A program made the position numbers and the translations under genes. The notes below the pieces were generated by a model. It saw only the letters and a list, made by a program, of their open reading frames with translations. It was not told where the DNA came from and ran no database searches. DNA of 14,672 nucleotides, from contig JANNPZ010000011.1 in assembly GCA_031400505.1 (NCBI GenBank), positions 1 to 14,672 on the forward strand, given 5' to 3'. This document shows positions 12,929 to 14,672 of this stretch, in pieces; within the stretch, counting starts at the first letter, position 1; each line of letters starts with the position of its first letter. Origin of the DNA: JAIYDJ01 sp031400505. GTDB lineage: Bacteria > Pseudomonadota > Alphaproteobacteria > Rhodobacterales > Rhodobacteraceae.

Positions 12929-13780
12929 ATGCATTGCACACGGCGCGTGTTTCTTGCTGGTTCGTGCGTTCTGGCGGCACCGTTCGTGCATGCGCAAACG
13001 CCCTCCGCCGTCAGGTTTGCGCTGACACCGGTTTTTCTGGACAATGACGCTGACGTCATATCCGCCCTTCAGTCAGCACTTTCCGAAGGGATGGGCCGCG
13101 ACATCGACCTTGTACAACGCCGGACCTATCAGGAAATCACCGGGGCCTTGCTGGACGGGTCTGTCGATGCGGCCTGGACCTGCGGCTACCCGTTTCTGCA
13201 ACACAAGTCCGAACTGTCCCTGCTTGGCGTGCCGGTCTGGAAGGGGCAACCGCTGTATCAATCCTACCTCATTGCGGCAGCAGACGACCCGTCGCAGGGT
13301 CTTGGCGACCTGCGTGGCGGCACGCATGCCTTTTCCGATCCCGACAGCAACTCTGGCTTTCTGGTCACCGCCTCTGACCTCGCAGGTCTTGGCGAAAGCC
13401 CGGAGGCGTTCTTTTCCCGCACGATCTTCACCTTCGGCCACCGCAATGTCGTGCGCGCGGTGGCCGGCGGGTTGACGCGATCCGGCAGCGTGGATGGCTA
13501 TGTCTGGGAGGTGCTGAGCAAGGTCGAACCCGAATTGACGGCGCGCACCCGGATTATCGCCCGGTCCGAATGGCTGGGATTTCCCCCGTTCGTCGCCCGC
13601 GCTGATCGAAGCCGCGATCCGGTCGTTGAAGCTTGCGCGACCGCGCTGCTTGGCCTTTCAGAAACACAATCTGGTCGCGCTGCCCTCGCCCTGCTGTTCC
13701 TTGATGGTGTCGTGCGCGCAGAGCCGTCGCTTTTCGACGGGATCGCAGAACGCATGGCGATCCTGAAGGGCAACCCATGA
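12929..13780 (+). CDS. aioX: AioX-like periplasmic arsenite-binding protein (PhnD fold)
   Basis: The 283-residue product is a PhnD-type periplasmic binding protein. The N-terminus has a twin-arginine motif TRRVFLAG followed by a hydrophobic stretch and a likely signal-peptidase site after VHA (residue 22), so export is probably by the Tat route. Family landmarks are VDAAWTCGYPFLQHKSELSLL, WKGQPLYQSYLI, FSDPDSNSGFLV and SVDGYVWEVL. The mature protein has C85 in WTCGYPF; in AioX of Agrobacterium one conserved cysteine is needed to bind arsenite, and C85 is the obvious counterpart. It is followed at once, with ATGA overlap, by a histidine kinase gene, as in aioX-aioS-aioR. Alternatives are a phosphonate or phosphate binding protein, less likely given the kinase and the island. 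Confidence 0.8.
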   Translation: MHCTRRVFLAGSCVLAAPFVHAQTPSAVRFALTPVFLDNDADVISALQSALSEGMGRDIDLVQRRTYQEITGALLDGSVDAAWTCGYPFLQHKSELSLLGVPVWKGQPLYQSYLIAAADDPSQGLGDLRGGTHAFSDPDSNSGFLVTASDLAGLGESPEAFFSRTIFTFGHRNVVRAVAGGLTRSGSVDGYVWEVLSKVEPELTARTRIIARSEWLGFPPFVARADRSRDPVVEACATALLGLSETQSGRAALALLFLDGVVRAEPSLFDGIAERMAILKGNP

Positions 13781-14672
13781 GCCCCGCCTGGTTCCAGAAC
13801 CTTCCGGTCACGTTGCGCGTTCCGGTCGTGACCGCCACCCTGATGATCGTGCTTGGCCTTGTCGCAAGTCAGGGCGTTCTGACTGCCCTGCGGCGGGTAC
13901 AGGATGCCCGTCTAGTCGAAACCGCACAGTTGCATGTCGAAGGACTGTCGGTTGCGTTGGGACCATTCGTGCTGCGGCAGGACGTTTGGGAAGTCTACGA
14001 CATCCTCGAGCGGTCACAGGCGGCATCGGGCGGGCAGCGTCTGCTGCAAACGGTCGTCGCCGACGAACGCGGGCGCGTGCTAGCCGCAAGCGATCCGAAA
14101 CGTGCCCCGGTTGGCAGCGAGATCGGAACTTATGAGACAGGTGCGGTGGGGCCGGACGCGGTCACCATGACCGGCGATCCACTGTTGCGGGTGATGTCGC
14201 CCCTGAAGTATCAGGGGCGGGATGTTGGCCGCATCGTCACGGAACTCGATGTGACCGACCTTCTCGCGGAACGTCGCCAAGTCTCACTTTGGCTGTTGTT
14301 CGGCAATGCCGTCGCGACCATCGTGCTGACATTTGCAGGCTGGCTCGCCGTGGCGCGCATCCTGCGCCCAGTGGGCACGCTGGTTCGCGCGATGGACGCC
14401 ACCGAAGGCGTGCCGCGACCAATTGCCGAAGTTAATATCCCGCGCGGCGATCCCGGCCTTGCCCGGCTGATCACCACCTACAACCGTATGACCACCGCCG
14501 TCGAAGCACGCGCCGAGGCAGAGCGGCGGCTTGCAGAGCGCGAGCGGTTCGTCAGCCTTGGCCGTCTGTCCGCCTCGCTCGCACACGAGATCAACAATCC
14601 GCTGGGCGGGTTGTTGAATGCCGCCGATACCATTGTGACTTATGCCGACCGGCCCGAAGTCGTGCGCGAATC
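13777..14672 (+). CDS. aioS: AioS-like sensor histidine kinase, cut by the window end
   Basis: The first 298 codons are present. There is a membrane segment at about 15-37, a periplasmic domain at about 38-168, a second membrane segment at about 169-192, a HAMP linker (ARILRPVGTLVRAM onward), a charged coiled stretch rich in Glu and Arg at 242-258, and a HisKA domain with the phosphorylated histidine H270 in SLAHEINNPLGGLLN. The ATPase domain lies beyond the window. There is no cysteine in the visible part, so arsenite would have to be sensed through AioX. The ATG overlaps the aioX stop (ATGA). It probably phosphorylates a sigma54-dependent regulator (AioR) encoded further right, which would turn on arsenite oxidase genes. 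Confidence 0.82.
   Translation, partial: MSPAWFQNLPVTLRVPVVTATLMIVLGLVASQGVLTALRRVQDARLVETAQLHVEGLSVALGPFVLRQDVWEVYDILERSQAASGGQRLLQTVVADERGRVLAASDPKRAPVGSEIGTYETGAVGPDAVTMTGDPLLRVMSPLKYQGRDVGRIVTELDVTDLLAERRQVSLWLLFGNAVATIVLTFAGWLAVARILRPVGTLVRAMDATEGVPRPIAEVNIPRGDPGLARLITTYNRMTTAVEARAEAERRLAERERFVSLGRLSASLAHEINNPLGGLLNAADTIVTYADRPEVVRE

Noticed and set aside
12959..12969. Lipoprotein signal at AGSC (C13) in AioX
   Set aside because: The -3 residue is Ala, not Leu or Val, and the cysteine lies early in the hydrophobic stretch; the VHA cleavage site fits better.
1..14672. CRISPR arrays, tRNA or rRNA genes
   Set aside because: No regularly spaced repeats, no tRNA-like T-loop with matching arms and no rRNA-like segment were seen by eye.

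Overview
The window is GC-rich DNA. Its arsenic genes look alphaproteobacterial, probably Rhodobacterales-like: an ArsR-ArsC fusion, ArsJ with its GAPDH partner, Acr3, ArsH, ArsA, and an aioX-aioS pair. The organism assignment is inferred from gene content, not from a marker gene. No rRNA, tRNA, CRISPR array or replication origin was found.

Left part (1-3188) is a scar zone. A ceramidase-family membrane hydrolase gene (38-718, minus) looks intact. To its right lies the tail of an IS21-family element: the istB 3' end plus a right terminus with repeated motifs, ending near 1247. A DUF924-family gene resumes in frame exactly at that point and lacks its first codons. A 310-base stretch without a clear gene follows, then a promoter that looks like a TetR operator but has no gene. 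Next come the left end and first ~50 codons of a second, different IS21-type element, an unassigned scrap, and the 3' half of a 1-Cys peroxiredoxin gene without its catalytic cysteine.

The centre (3189-10939) is a divergent arsenic-resistance locus. On the minus strand, arsRC (an ArsR repressor domain fused to a thioredoxin-type arsenate reductase), gapdh and arsJ are packed head to tail. They should convert arsenate plus glyceraldehyde-3-phosphate to 1-arseno-3-phosphoglycerate and export it. On the plus strand, arsR, arsC (glutaredoxin type, with a catalytic-site Arg replaced by Cys), acr3 and arsH overlap or nearly touch, and arsA follows after 144 bases. They should reduce arsenate, pump out arsenite (ArsA possibly energising the pump) and oxidise trivalent organoarsenicals. 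The 149-base divergent control region holds a perfect dyad over the arsR start and a 12/13-base direct repeat spaced 22 bases apart before arsRC.

The right part (10940-14672) starts with a compact TetR / GFA-like / DUF6958 operon, driven by a promoter whose operator lies between -35 and -10 and whose predicted transcript is leaderless. Then come aioX, a periplasmic PhnD-like arsenite sensor with a Tat-type signal, and the start of aioS, a sensor histidine kinase cut by the window edge. aioX-aioS suggests that arsenite-oxidase control and structural genes lie to the right. The island would then combine arsenite oxidation, arsenate reduction, arsenite efflux and arseno-sugar-phosphate efflux.

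Most unusual observations: the fused repressor with no cysteine in its repressor domain, the Arg-to-Cys change in ArsC, the leaderless TetR-GFA-DUF6958 operon inside an arsenic island, and a second copy of the same TetR-operator architecture stranded without a gene near 2135.
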